DNA of 64,000 bases, taken from positions 248,001 through 312,000 of the forward strand of contig JADKJP010000006.1 of assembly GCA_016720935.1 (NCBI GenBank), written 5' to 3'. Position numbers and translations under genes: made by a program. Each line of letters starts with the position of its first letter. The first letter of the stretch is position 1. The notes under the pieces were generated by a model, which searched no databases, had not been told where the DNA came from, and worked only from the letters and a program-made list of their open reading frames with translations. Positions 33,807-42,192 of this stretch are shown one piece after another. The stretch is from Bacteroidota bacterium (lineage in GTDB: Bacteria > Bacteroidota > Bacteroidia > AKYH767-A > 2013-40CM-41-45).

Positions 33807-34601
33807 ATGTGCGGCCGTTACGTAGTAGTTTCCAATGTTGAAGTCATTGAAAAACGTTTTCAGGTGAAAGCGCCTGAGATTGTGCCTTCGCTTTTTCCGA
33901 ATTACAATGTAGGCCCCGGTGCGCTTGCTCCGGTTATTTGCAGTGACAAACCAAACGAGTTGCAGTTTATTCAGTTTGGCCTGACTCCCTTTTGGGCGAA
34001 AAAGAAAATGTATTTGTTCAATGCACGGAGTGAAGGTGATTCAAATAAAGAAAATGATCCTAATTACAACGGTGGAAAAGGAATCATCAATAAACCTTCT
34101 TTTCGTAAACCGATCCGTTCACAGCGTTGCCTGATTATTGCAGATGCATTTATTGAAGGAAGTACAAATGAAGGACTGGACAAACCTTATGTTGTTTATT
34201 TAAAAGCGCGTCGTCCGTTTGCTCTTGCCGGAATCTGGGATACATGGACGGATCCTGAAAGTGGGGAAGTGTCGCGGTCATTCGCGATCATCACCACAGT
34301 TCCAAACAAACTTTTGCAAATGATCCCGCATCATCGTTCACCGGTTATTTTGCACGAAAGTGATGAACGCCGATGGTTAAGAGCAGAACATTTGAACGAA
34401 ATCACCGGAATGCTGGAACCATATCCTGCAGATGAAATGAATGCCTATCCTATTTCTCCGAGAATTAAAAACCCACGTTCAAACGGTAGAGAATTACTGG
34501 ATCCGGTAGGCGACCGTCTCACTCCTGAAACAGAAACGCGGATAAATTCTGAAATTAAATTACAGGGAATGGGTTCTGGGAAACGGGATGAAAAAAAGTG
34601 A
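33807..34601 (+). CDS. SRAP-domain protein (YedK/HMCES family)
   Basis: A 264-residue SOS-response-associated peptidase-fold protein, which shields abasic sites in single-stranded DNA by linking to them through Cys2. It starts MCGRYVVVSN (Cys2 exposed after Met removal), has FNARSEGDSNK and RCLIIADAFIEG, and HHRSPVILHESDERRWL in place of the more usual HxRMP motif. C-terminal signature NAYPISPRIKNPRSNG. It stands alone downstream of paaY. Confidence 0.92.
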   Translation: MCGRYVVVSNVEVIEKRFQVKAPEIVPSLFPNYNVGPGALAPVICSDKPNELQFIQFGLTPFWAKKKMYLFNARSEGDSNKENDPNYNGGKGIINKPSFRKPIRSQRCLIIADAFIEGSTNEGLDKPYVVYLKARRPFALAGIWDTWTDPESGEVSRSFAIITTVPNKLLQMIPHHRSPVILHESDERRWLRAEHLNEITGMLEPYPADEMNAYPISPRIKNPRSNGRELLDPVGDRLTPETETRINSEIKLQGMGSGKRDEKK

Positions 34602-34763
34602 TTGGTTTGTTTTTTATTAAGTTGTTTTATTACAGCAGTTTCTAATAATTACTTCATTTTTGTATTTTAGTTTAAGATTCAAAGAAGGACGTTTTTACAA
34701 AATTTTAACCTGTGCTGTGAATCAATCAATTTTGGACGCTTACTTCTATTCAATTGAAAGTTC

Positions 34764-34838
34764 GGCTCCGGAGGAGCCCAAGCATTGTAGCCTGAATGTA
34801 ATTAGGTTGACAGCGCTCCGTAGGAGCGCAAGTTGTCG
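34764..34838 (+). repeat. REP doublet, left side of the RAYT element
   Basis: Palindrome GGCTCC-GGA-GGAGCC (34764-34778), then AAGCATTGTAG (34780-34790), then palindrome GCGCTCC-GTA-GGAGCGC (34813-34829) followed by AAGTTGTCG. The same order occurs inverted on the other side of the transposase. The 301-base gap 34602-34902 holds nothing else. Confidence 0.85.
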
Positions 34839-34902
34839 CAAATATAGTAGGATTTGGCAGGATGCATTAGTTGCTTGTTAAATATTACGTTGTCCAAAAT
34901 AT

Positions 34903-35367
34903 TTATTCGAAAAAATCAAATTCAGTTGACTTGGGGTTTTTAGTAATATTGAATTTTATCAACATCTCATCCCATTCTGATTTAAAGGTTCTGTTCTTGT
35001 GATGTTTTTCCTGACACTTTATATACTTAATAACCTTGTCTATCTGCGATCTTGAATATGAAAATGCACCATAACCGTTCTGCCACCTGAACTTGTTCAA
35101 GGATAATTTGTTGTCATTAATGAATTTGGCAGAATCAGATTTTATAATTCTGACTAAATCAGATATTGATTGATTGGGATTCATTCCAATTAGAATATGA
35201 ATGTGATCCTCGACTCCATCTATTGCCAGGCATGCATGCTTATTATTTCGAATGATACCGCCGATATAATCAAATGCGCGCTCTCTCCACTTTTTATCCA
35301 AAAGAGCTTGTCTGTATTTTACTGCAAAAACGAGATGTATATAAAGTTGGGTATATGTGTCAGACAT
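34903..35367 (-). CDS. REP-associated tyrosine transposase (IS200-like, Y1)
   Basis: A 154-residue single-strand transposase fold. The HUH metal site is in DHIHILIGM, and the C-terminal helix SQIDKVIKYIKCQEKHH carries the Tyr nucleophile region. The beginning YTQLYIHLVFAVKYRQALLD is typical of this family. ATG 35367 is chosen over an upstream TTG at 35379. No frameshift or stop is seen, so it may be active. It is flanked on both sides by REP palindromes, as RAYT genes are. Confidence 0.9.
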   Translation of the reverse strand: MSDTYTQLYIHLVFAVKYRQALLDKKWRERAFDYIGGIIRNNKHACLAIDGVEDHIHILIGMNPNQSISDLVRIIKSDSAKFINDNKLSLNKFRWQNGYGAFSYSRSQIDKVIKYIKCQEKHHKNRTFKSEWDEMLIKFNITKNPKSTEFDFFE

Positions 35368-35738
35368 TTTTTCTGACAAAGAAAGGTAATCTCATTATTG
35401 AATTCAATCACTATTGTATGGTTATTTAATGAGGAGTTTTTTGTTCTAATATTTGTTTTGCTAGAAAAATATTACTAAGTACTACCTACAATAGCTATTA
35501 ATTAAAAATTGAGCACAAATAGATTTCATTAAATATTTATGTTGTAGATTCTAAAGGTTGAATCCCATTGGTTGTTTTTAAAATTGATATGATGGAGAAA
35601 ATGATGTCGTAAAGTAAATCATATAGCAAATATTTCTTAAAATGGGATTGTTTGGCAGGTAGTATTATTCTTGTGAAAAGGCATATAATTATTTATTTAG
35701 ATTTATAAAACGAAGATTTATTCTGGTGAATGTCGTCT

Positions 35739-35808
35739 CAACTTCCGCTCCTCCGGAGCGGGTTTAGTTCACTGCATATTTCTACAATGCTTTGGCCCCT
35801 CCGGGGCC
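35739..35808 (-). repeat. REP doublet, right side of the RAYT element
   Basis: CAACTT, palindrome CCGCTCC-TCC-GGAGCGG (35745-35761), spacer, CTACAATGCTT (35782-35792) and palindrome GGCCCC-TCC-GGGGCC (35794-35808): the left doublet read backwards. The remaining gap 35368-36061 is AT-rich with no gene. Confidence 0.85.
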
Positions 35809-36061
35809 GGAATATCAATTTGAGTATTCTTAGTGAATTGGAATAGTTACTTTAATTGAAAATCAGGATCATACTGGGAATTTCGAATCGTAGAAAAACC
35901 ACATTGTTATTTATCACTATTTAGATTTTGGAAGATCAGGCCAATTTAAATGTAAATAAACGACGGTCTTTTGCTACTTGGAGTTAATGAACTCCGGCTA
36001 AATGAAAGGGTGAAAATATTAAATGTAGGATTAAGTCCTAAAGATGAAATGTATTCGGTTA

Positions 36062-36445
36062 TTACTTTTCGTACAATTCAATCGGCAAACCATCGGGATC
36101 AGAAATAAATGAAAAACGTTTCCCGGTTTGTTCATCAAGACGAATAGGTTCTGCCTCAACACCTTTTTTTAGAAGCTGTTCAATTGTTTCTTCAAGATTA
36201 TTTACTTCAAATGCAAGATGTCGCAGACCGCAAGCTTCCGGACGAGTTAGTCTTGGCTGTGGATCCGGGAATGAAAATAACTCAAGGACATAAATTCCGT
36301 TCAGTGATAAATCGAGCTTATGGGATTTTCTCTCTTCACGAAAAACTTCGCGAATTATCTCCAATTCTAAAATTTCTGTATAAAAGCTTTTTGATCGTTC
36401 GTAATCGGAACAGATCACAGATATATGATGAATCCGATTGAACAT
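36062..36445 (-). CDS. VOC-family (glyoxalase-like) protein
   Basis: A 127-residue vicinal-oxygen-chelate protein with one beta-alpha-beta-beta-beta module pair. Metal-ligand positions are suggested by RIHHISVICSDYERSKSFY (His), GLRHLAFEVNNLEETI (His) and DPDGLPIELYEK (Glu). Close to the YaeR/glyoxalase-I-like group; substrate unknown. It ends next to AT-rich DNA and starts just left of a heptamer tract. Confidence 0.88.
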   Translation of the reverse strand: MFNRIHHISVICSDYERSKSFYTEILELEIIREVFREERKSHKLDLSLNGIYVLELFSFPDPQPRLTRPEACGLRHLAFEVNNLEETIEQLLKKGVEAEPIRLDEQTGKRFSFISDPDGLPIELYEK

Positions 36446-36451
36446 TTTTGG

Positions 36452-36527
36452 GATTTTTGATTTAAGATTTATGATTTTTGATTTACTTTAATCAACAACC
36501 AACAACCAACAACCAACAACCAACAAC
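36452..36527 (+). repeat. Double 7-bp tract between the VOC and E1 genes
   Basis: Five GATTTNN words (GATTTTT, GATTTAA, GATTTAT, GATTTTT, GATTTAC; 36452-36486), a 6-base joint, then five CAACAAC words (36493-36527). It ends 6 bases from the stop codon of the leftward E1 gene. Confidence 0.88.
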
Positions 36528-36533
36528 CAAAAA

Positions 36534-38591
36534 TCAGTACCCCAACACCTTCTCCATAGCCTTAGCCACCTTATCGGCATTCGGAATCATGGTGAATTCA
36601 AGGATGGAGTTTAAAGGAATCGCCGGTAGATCTTCAGATCCGATTACTTCCACAGCGGCGTCCAGGGATTCAAAACAGTTTTTTGAAATTAACCCTGCCA
36701 AAGCTTGTGCGAATGTATTGTGAATGGGTTCTTCTGTCACCACCAAACAACGGTTGTGTTTTCTTACAGCTGCAAAAACCGCATCCTCATCAAGAGGAAG
36801 AATGGTGCGCAGATCTACAATTTCGATTTTTCCCGGAAAGTTTTTTGCTGCATTTTTGGCCCAATAAACTCCCATTCCGTAGGTGATGACAGCAAGCGTT
36901 GGTTCTTTACTTGAATCAGCGGATTGAACAGTTCTTGCTTTCCCAAAAGGAAGTATATAATCTTCATCCGGTTCAATAGTTTTCGCGTCTTCTGTTCCTT
37001 TGATCTTTGACCAGTACAATCCTTTGTGTTCAAGAATGACACATGGATTTGGATCATAATAGGCCGACTTCAGCAAACCTTTCAGATCTGCTCCGGTTGA
37101 TGGGTATGCGATTTTTATTCCACGGATATTCGTAAGCACACTTTCAACGCTTGAAGAATGGAATGGTCCGCCACTGCCATAAGCACCAATCGGGACACGC
37201 AGGATACAGCTGACAGGCCATTTACCATTACTTAGATAGTAGGAGCGACTGACTTCTGTGAACAATTGATTCAGTCCGGGCCAGATGTAATCGGCAAACT
37301 GCACTTCAACAATTGGTTTCAAACCAACCGCGCTCATTCCAACAGTACTTCCAACAATAAATGCTTCCTGAATGGGTGTATTGAAGACACGAAGTTCTCC
37401 GAATTTTTCAGCGAGTGTCGCGGCTTCACGAAATACTCCTCCCAATCTTCCTCCAACATCCTGTCCATATAATAAACACTCTTTGTGTTTCGTCATGAGT
37501 TCCTGAACAGCAAAGAGAGCGCAATCCACCATCACGGTTTTTTCTTTTCCCTGTGGTTCGCGCTGACCTTTTTCTTCCGTTACAGGAGTAGGTGCGTAGT
37601 CGTAATTAAATAAATCTTCAGGACGGGGATCTTCAGCCTTTAATGCTTTTTCGAAATCTGATCGAACAAGAATGGAAGCCCTTTCATTGATAGCATTCAA
37701 CTCTTTTTCATCAAAGCCCTGTTGTATGAGTGTTTTCCTGAATTTTGGAAATGGATCCCGCTTCTGGTGTTCTTCCAGATCCGGGCGATACCATTCTCTT
37801 CTGACACCGGAAGTGTGATGTCCGAGCAAAGGAACTTTTGCGTGAATCATGAAAGGCCTGCGTTCCTTACGGATAATATCAAGAACTTCTCTGACGGTTT
37901 CATACGAAGTTTGAAAATCTGTTCCGTCAATCGAACGCACTTCAAGTCCTTTGAATCCTTTCGCGTAATCCGGTGCGTCCATCGCACGGATTTCTTTGGC
38001 ACTTGCAGAGATATCCCATTCATTGTCCTGAATGAAATACAGAATCGGCAATTTTTTGAGCACCGCCATCTGAAATGCTTCAGCAACTTCTCCTTCTGTA
38101 ATCGAACCATCACCAAGCGAACAAACAACAACCCCCTTATCTTTTGCATCAGGATTGTTCAGACCAGTATTCTCTCGATACTGAAGTCCCATCGCGATTC
38201 CTGTTGTAGGAATTGCCTGCATACCGGTAGCTGAACTTTGATGCGGAATTTTGGGCATGTCATCGCGACGCAAACTGGGATGACAATAATATGTGCGTCC
38301 GCCTGAAAAAGGATCATCGCGTTTGGCGAGCAATTGCAGCATTAACTCATAAGGTTGTAAACCGATCCCAAGCAGAATACTGTCATCACGGTAATACGCC
38401 GATAAATAGTCCTGCGGTTTTAATTGTAAGCCAAGGGCGAGCTGTATAGCTTCATGACCTCTTGAAGTCGCATGCACATATTTTTGGGTAATCTGGGATT
38501 TTTCCTCGTACAAATCTGACATTGCTCTTGCTGTACACATCAATTCATAAGCCTTTAAAAGGGTTTTTTGATCGATGTCGGGAGATGCCAT
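36534..38591 (-). CDS. Fused alpha/beta E1 of a 2-oxoacid (branched-chain) dehydrogenase
   Basis: A 685-residue fusion. The alpha half (about 1-330) binds thiamine diphosphate at GDGSITEGEVAEAFQMAVLK; the beta half (about 350-685) has QDVGGRLGGVFREAATLAEK and LRVPIGAYGSGGPFHSSSVE. It decarboxylates branched-chain 2-oxoacids, or related ones, for a lipoyl E2. The start is taken as ATG 38591: a full promoter's -7 box (38617-38624) puts the transcript start near 38610, at or past the alternative ATG 38612. No E2 gene is adjacent. Confidence 0.9.
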   Translation of the reverse strand: MASPDIDQKTLLKAYELMCTARAMSDLYEEKSQITQKYVHATSRGHEAIQLALGLQLKPQDYLSAYYRDDSILLGIGLQPYELMLQLLAKRDDPFSGGRTYYCHPSLRRDDMPKIPHQSSATGMQAIPTTGIAMGLQYRENTGLNNPDAKDKGVVVCSLGDGSITEGEVAEAFQMAVLKKLPILYFIQDNEWDISASAKEIRAMDAPDYAKGFKGLEVRSIDGTDFQTSYETVREVLDIIRKERRPFMIHAKVPLLGHHTSGVRREWYRPDLEEHQKRDPFPKFRKTLIQQGFDEKELNAINERASILVRSDFEKALKAEDPRPEDLFNYDYAPTPVTEEKGQREPQGKEKTVMVDCALFAVQELMTKHKECLLYGQDVGGRLGGVFREAATLAEKFGELRVFNTPIQEAFIVGSTVGMSAVGLKPIVEVQFADYIWPGLNQLFTEVSRSYYLSNGKWPVSCILRVPIGAYGSGGPFHSSSVESVLTNIRGIKIAYPSTGADLKGLLKSAYYDPNPCVILEHKGLYWSKIKGTEDAKTIEPDEDYILPFGKARTVQSADSSKEPTLAVITYGMGVYWAKNAAKNFPGKIEIVDLRTILPLDEDAVFAAVRKHNRCLVVTEEPIHNTFAQALAGLISKNCFESLDAAVEVIGSEDLPAIPLNSILEFTMIPNADKVAKAMEKVLGY

Positions 38592-38616
38592 TTTCCTGGT
38601 TTCAGTTAACATTCAA

Positions 38617-38646
38617 CAAACCTAAAGAATTGAGACGAATACACCA
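38617..38646 (-). promoter_or_regulatory. Promoter of the E1 fusion gene
   Basis: Leftward TTG (38644-38646), a 19-base spacer and TAGGTTTG (38617-38624). Its position decides the translation start, favouring ATG 38591 with a leader of about 20 bases. Confidence 0.75.
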
Positions 38647-38774
38647 ATTCCGGATTGCTAAAGCCCTGAAATACTGAGGTTTTGAAGGGAGGCTGGTTTT
38701 CCGTAAAAGCAATTTAAAGGGGAATTCCGGACAACAATTGAGTATTTGATTCCGGGCGGTTTGTGGAGCGCTTT

Positions 38775-39638
38775 TTAACCTATTTTAAAACTTCGCATTG
38801 AAATTGAGCCCATCAATGTTTTGGCTGCAAAAAATGCGGCATGTTCATTTTTTTCCTGTAGGGCCAGCGTATACAACATGGGCAAATAATGTTCGTTGGA
38901 TGGAATAGCAAGCTGTGCCGATTTACCCAGGTCTTTATAGTTAATAAGCGATTTGTGATTGCCTTCTTCTATAAATTTTGCAGCCATTGCATCAAATTCA
39001 ATTGCCCAGTCATAAGACTTTTCTGACCATTGCATCATACCAAGATTGTGTACAATGTTGCCACTTCCAATAATAAGGACACCCTTTCTTCTCAATGCAG
39101 CAAGTTCCTTGGCAAGTTCATAATGATATTGCGGACCTTGGGTGTAATCGAGTGAGAATTGATAAACCGGAATTTTTGCATCCGGAAACATTGGAGCAAG
39201 TACCGACCATGTTCCATGATCAAGGCCCCATTCCAGATCCAATTCCACATTCGTTTTTTTGACAAGTGATTTTGTTTCAGCAGCCATTTCCGGACTACCG
39301 GGAGCCGGATATTGTTTGTCAAATAATTCCTGTGGAAATCCGCCAAAGTCATGAATCGTTTTTGGCATCTGCATCGCTGTCACTTTGGTACCTTTCGTTT
39401 CCCAATGTGCACTGACACACAATATCGCTTTCGGAGCAGGAAGTTGTCGTGCTATAGATTTCCATGCTCTGCTGAATTCATTGTCATCAAGCGCATTCAT
39501 TGGAGATCCATGGCCAATAAACAAGACCGGCATTTTATCGGATGTGCCGAGAGCATCCATCTCGTTTCGAAAAGAGGATAGTGTCATCATAGCAATGGAG
39601 CCCATTGAAAGTTGTGTGAGAAATGATCTTCTGTCCAT
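38775..39638 (-). CDS. ygiD: 4,5-DOPA-dioxygenase-like (YgiD family) with Tat-like signal
   Basis: A 287-residue extradiol-dioxygenase-fold protein of the LigB family. Metal-site histidines are visible in VLFIGHGSPMNAL, CVSAHWETKG and IIGSGNIVHNLG, with GLDHGTWSVLAPM. It starts MDRRSFLTQLSMGSIAMMTL, which resembles a twin-arginine export signal, so the protein may be periplasmic. Natural substrate unknown. It is alone, 119 bases after prfA. Confidence 0.86.
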   Translation of the reverse strand: MDRRSFLTQLSMGSIAMMTLSSFRNEMDALGTSDKMPVLFIGHGSPMNALDDNEFSRAWKSIARQLPAPKAILCVSAHWETKGTKVTAMQMPKTIHDFGGFPQELFDKQYPAPGSPEMAAETKSLVKKTNVELDLEWGLDHGTWSVLAPMFPDAKIPVYQFSLDYTQGPQYHYELAKELAALRRKGVLIIGSGNIVHNLGMMQWSEKSYDWAIEFDAMAAKFIEEGNHKSLINYKDLGKSAQLAIPSNEHYLPMLYTLALQEKNEHAAFFAAKTLMGSISMRSFKIG

Positions 39639-39757
39639 GAAAGATCTGATTGATTCTCCAACTAAGTTAGAGATTAATTATTTCATTTCTTATCTGGAAA
39701 ATTCCAGATTTTTCTTCGGGATATGAAAATAATCTATACTAATTTGAATTTAACTTC

Positions 39758-40831
39758 TTATGCAACACCTTCTTTCAGGCGTTCAGAATTTTCAGCAACC
39801 TGGAGCGCATCAATCATTTCGTAAATATCTCCTTCCATGAATGAGCCGAGGTTGTACATCGTCAGACCAATACGATGATCGGTAATGCGACTCTGAGGAT
39901 AATTGTATGTTCTGATTTTCGCCGACCGGTCGCCGCTTGAAACCATGGTCTTACGTTTCTTTGCTTCCTCTTCCATGCGTTTGTTGTATTCCAGTTCATA
40001 GATACGTGAACGCAGAACGGCAAGTGCTTTGTCATAATTCTTCAATTGGGATTTCTGATCCTGGCATTGCGCGACGATACCTGTTGGAATATGCGTCAAA
40101 CGCACTGCGGAATAAGTTGTATTTACCGATTGTCCACCGGGTCCTGATGAACAGAAAAGATCTTTACGAATATCGTTGGTTTTAATGTCTACATCGAATT
40201 CGTCAGCTTCTGGCAACACAACAACAGTAGCGGCGGAAGTGTGAACACGACCCTGCGTTTCTGTTTGCGGAACACGCTGTACACGGTGCACACCGCTTTC
40301 ATATTTCATTACTCCATAAGCCCCATCTCCGGATACATTGAAAATAACTTCTTTAAAACCTCCCGCGGTTCCTTCAGTCATATCTACAAGCTCGATCTTG
40401 TATCCTTTACGTTCACAAAATTTGGTATACATGCGGAACAGATCTCCCGCGAAAATACTGGCTTCATCACCACCGGTTCCTGCACGAATTTCCATAATCG
40501 CGTTTTTACCGTCTTCCGGATCCGCAGGTACGAGAAGGAATTTTATTTCTTCTTCCAGCTTTTCATTTTCTTTTTGAAGTGAATCAAATTCAGTTTTCGC
40601 TAATTCGCGGAACTCTTCATCCTTTTCATTGGCAACAAGTTTTTTCGCGTTCTCAAGGTTGCTTTGTACATTTTTATATACATGATAACGCTCTACGATT
40701 TTTTGTAATTCTTTATACTCGCGATTCAGTTGAGCAAAACGTTTCATGTCGCTCATCACACTGGGTGAACTCAGCTGCATTTCAACATCTTCAAACCGTT
40801 GTTTAATCGCTTCTAATTTATCTAAGAGCAT
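39758..40831 (-). CDS. prfA: Peptide chain release factor 1
   Basis: A 357-residue factor that reads UAA and UAG. The peptidyl-hydrolysis loop is [20 protein letters not shown] (GGQ), and the stop-codon tripeptide position shows P-Q-T in [18 protein letters not shown], the RF1 PxT pattern and not RF2 SPF. Length is normal and no internal frameshift occurs. It lies 57 bases after purM on the same strand. Confidence 0.96.
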   Translation of the reverse strand: MLLDKLEAIKQRFEDVEMQLSSPSVMSDMKRFAQLNREYKELQKIVERYHVYKNVQSNLENAKKLVANEKDEEFRELAKTEFDSLQKENEKLEEEIKFLLVPADPEDGKNAIMEIRAGTGGDEASIFAGDLFRMYTKFCERKGYKIELVDMTEGTAGGFKEVIFNVSGDGAYGVMKYESGVHRVQRVPQTETQGRVHTSAATVVVLPEADEFDVDIKTNDIRKDLFCSSGPGGQSVNTTYSAVRLTHIPTGIVAQCQDQKSQLKNYDKALAVLRSRIYELEYNKRMEEEAKKRKTMVSSGDRSAKIRTYNYPQSRITDHRIGLTMYNLGSFMEGDIYEMIDALQVAENSERLKEGVA

Positions 40832-40888
40832 AATCTTGTTTATTGTTTATTTTTTTAGTAATAATTGGCAGGTAAAATCATTCCTGTT

Positions 40889-42076
40889 TTATTCGTAATG
40901 AAATTCTCCTGCTTCCGATTTGATGGTAAGTTTTTTCCCTTCATGAGATTCACACCGACCAATGATTTGCGCATCTACATTGAATGATTTTGAGATTTGA
41001 ATAATCTCTGCTGCAAGTCCTGCATCACAATACACTTCCATCCGATGACCCATGTTGAATACCTGGTACATCTCTTTCCAGTCTGTTTTACTTTCCTCCT
41101 GAATCATTTTGAATAGGGGAGGTGCAGGAAAAAGATTGTCCTTGATTATATGAAGATTATTTACAAAATGCAGAACCTTCGTTTGTCCTCCGCCACTATT
41201 GTGCACCAGACCATGAATTGAATCCCGATGCAGGTCAAGTATTTTTTTTAGAATTGGTGCATAAGTGCGTGTTGGACTAAGTACCAGTTTTCCTGCAGTC
41301 ACGGATTTCGAATTACTTTCCGGGATTTGGATTTCATCCGTTAGTGATTTACTTCCTGAATACACAACGGAACTATCCAACTGAGTGTCGTATGTTTCGG
41401 GATATTTCTGTGCAACTTTTTTGTTGAATACGTCGTGTCTTGCAGAAGTAAGACCGTTGCTGCCCATGCCACCATTGTATTGATCTTCATAGGAAGCTTG
41501 TCCATAGGAAGCAAGTCCAACAATGACATCTCCCGGTTGTATCCGATCATTCGAGATCACATCTTTTCTTTTCATCCTGCATGTGACAGTAGAGTCAACA
41601 ATGACGGTTCTGACCAAATCTCCCACATCAGCTGTTTCGCCTCCTGTGGAATAGATACTGATGCCGTATTCCCGCATCGTCGAAAGGAATTCTTCCGTTC
41701 CTTCAATCAATGCTGTAATGACTTCACCGGGAATCAGTTTTTTATTTCTGCCAATCGTAGAGGAAAGAAGGATATTATCGGTTGCACCTACACACAAGAG
41801 ATCGTCCGTATTCATCACAATGGCATCCTGTGCTATTCCTTTCCATACACTCATGTCACCGGTTTCTTTCCAATAAGCATAAGCCAATGAAGATTTAGTA
41901 CCGGCTCCATCCGCATGCATCACGATACAGTAATCTTCATCGCCCGACAAGGTATCCGGAACAATTTTGCAAAACGCTTTCGGAAAAAGTCCTTTGTCGA
42001 GTTTCTGGATGGCTTTGTGTACATCTTCCTTACTCGCGGATACTCCACGACTGCTGTATTTTGATTCCTTATTCAT
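40889..42076 (-). CDS. purM: Phosphoribosylformylglycinamidine cyclo-ligase (AIR synthase)
   Basis: A 395-residue ATP-dependent purine-synthesis enzyme. It has the N-terminal YSSRGVSASKEDVHKAIQKL, HADGAGTKSSLAYAYWKETG, MNTDDLLCVGA, YSTGGETADVGDLVRT and the C-terminal GLVHNSGGGQTKVL (GGG loop), FNMGHRMEVY. This is the longer form seen in Bacteroidota. It is probably transcribed with prfA. Confidence 0.95.
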   Translation of the reverse strand: MNKESKYSSRGVSASKEDVHKAIQKLDKGLFPKAFCKIVPDTLSGDEDYCIVMHADGAGTKSSLAYAYWKETGDMSVWKGIAQDAIVMNTDDLLCVGATDNILLSSTIGRNKKLIPGEVITALIEGTEEFLSTMREYGISIYSTGGETADVGDLVRTVIVDSTVTCRMKRKDVISNDRIQPGDVIVGLASYGQASYEDQYNGGMGSNGLTSARHDVFNKKVAQKYPETYDTQLDSSVVYSGSKSLTDEIQIPESNSKSVTAGKLVLSPTRTYAPILKKILDLHRDSIHGLVHNSGGGQTKVLHFVNNLHIIKDNLFPAPPLFKMIQEESKTDWKEMYQVFNMGHRMEVYCDAGLAAEIIQISKSFNVDAQIIGRCESHEGKKLTIKSEAGEFHYE

Positions 42077-42143
42077 GGTGAGGAATAATTGAGACTTTGA
42101 GGATTTTTCTTCAATACAATTTATTCAGGCAGGTATAAAAACA

Positions 42144-42177
42144 AAGGCGTCTCGCCACACGGGGTGCGAGACGCCTT
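42144..42177 (-). terminator. Terminator of the PorE-like gene
   Basis: AAGGCGTCTCGC pairs with GCGAGACGCCTT around a 10-base loop; the leftward strand continues TTGTTTTTA. It lies between the stop at 42193 and the purM start. Confidence 0.82.
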
Positions 42178-42192
42178 CGTTCTTAAGCAAAG

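Larger units (their letters stand above)
34764..35808. mobile_element. RAYT/REP composite element (inverted REP doublets around a Y1 transposase)
   Basis: About 1.05 kb in the order A-spacer-B-[transposase]-B'-spacer'-A'. The A palindromes (beside AAGCATTGTAG) are outermost and the B palindromes (beside AAGTTG) innermost on both sides. This symmetry shows that the two doublets are reversed copies, with the single gene between. Whether the whole unit moves or the gene only spreads REPs is not shown. Confidence 0.65.

Noticed and set aside
34602..34902. Rightward 73-residue frame at 34660-34881.
   Set aside because: It reads through the REP palindromes and has no protein-like features.
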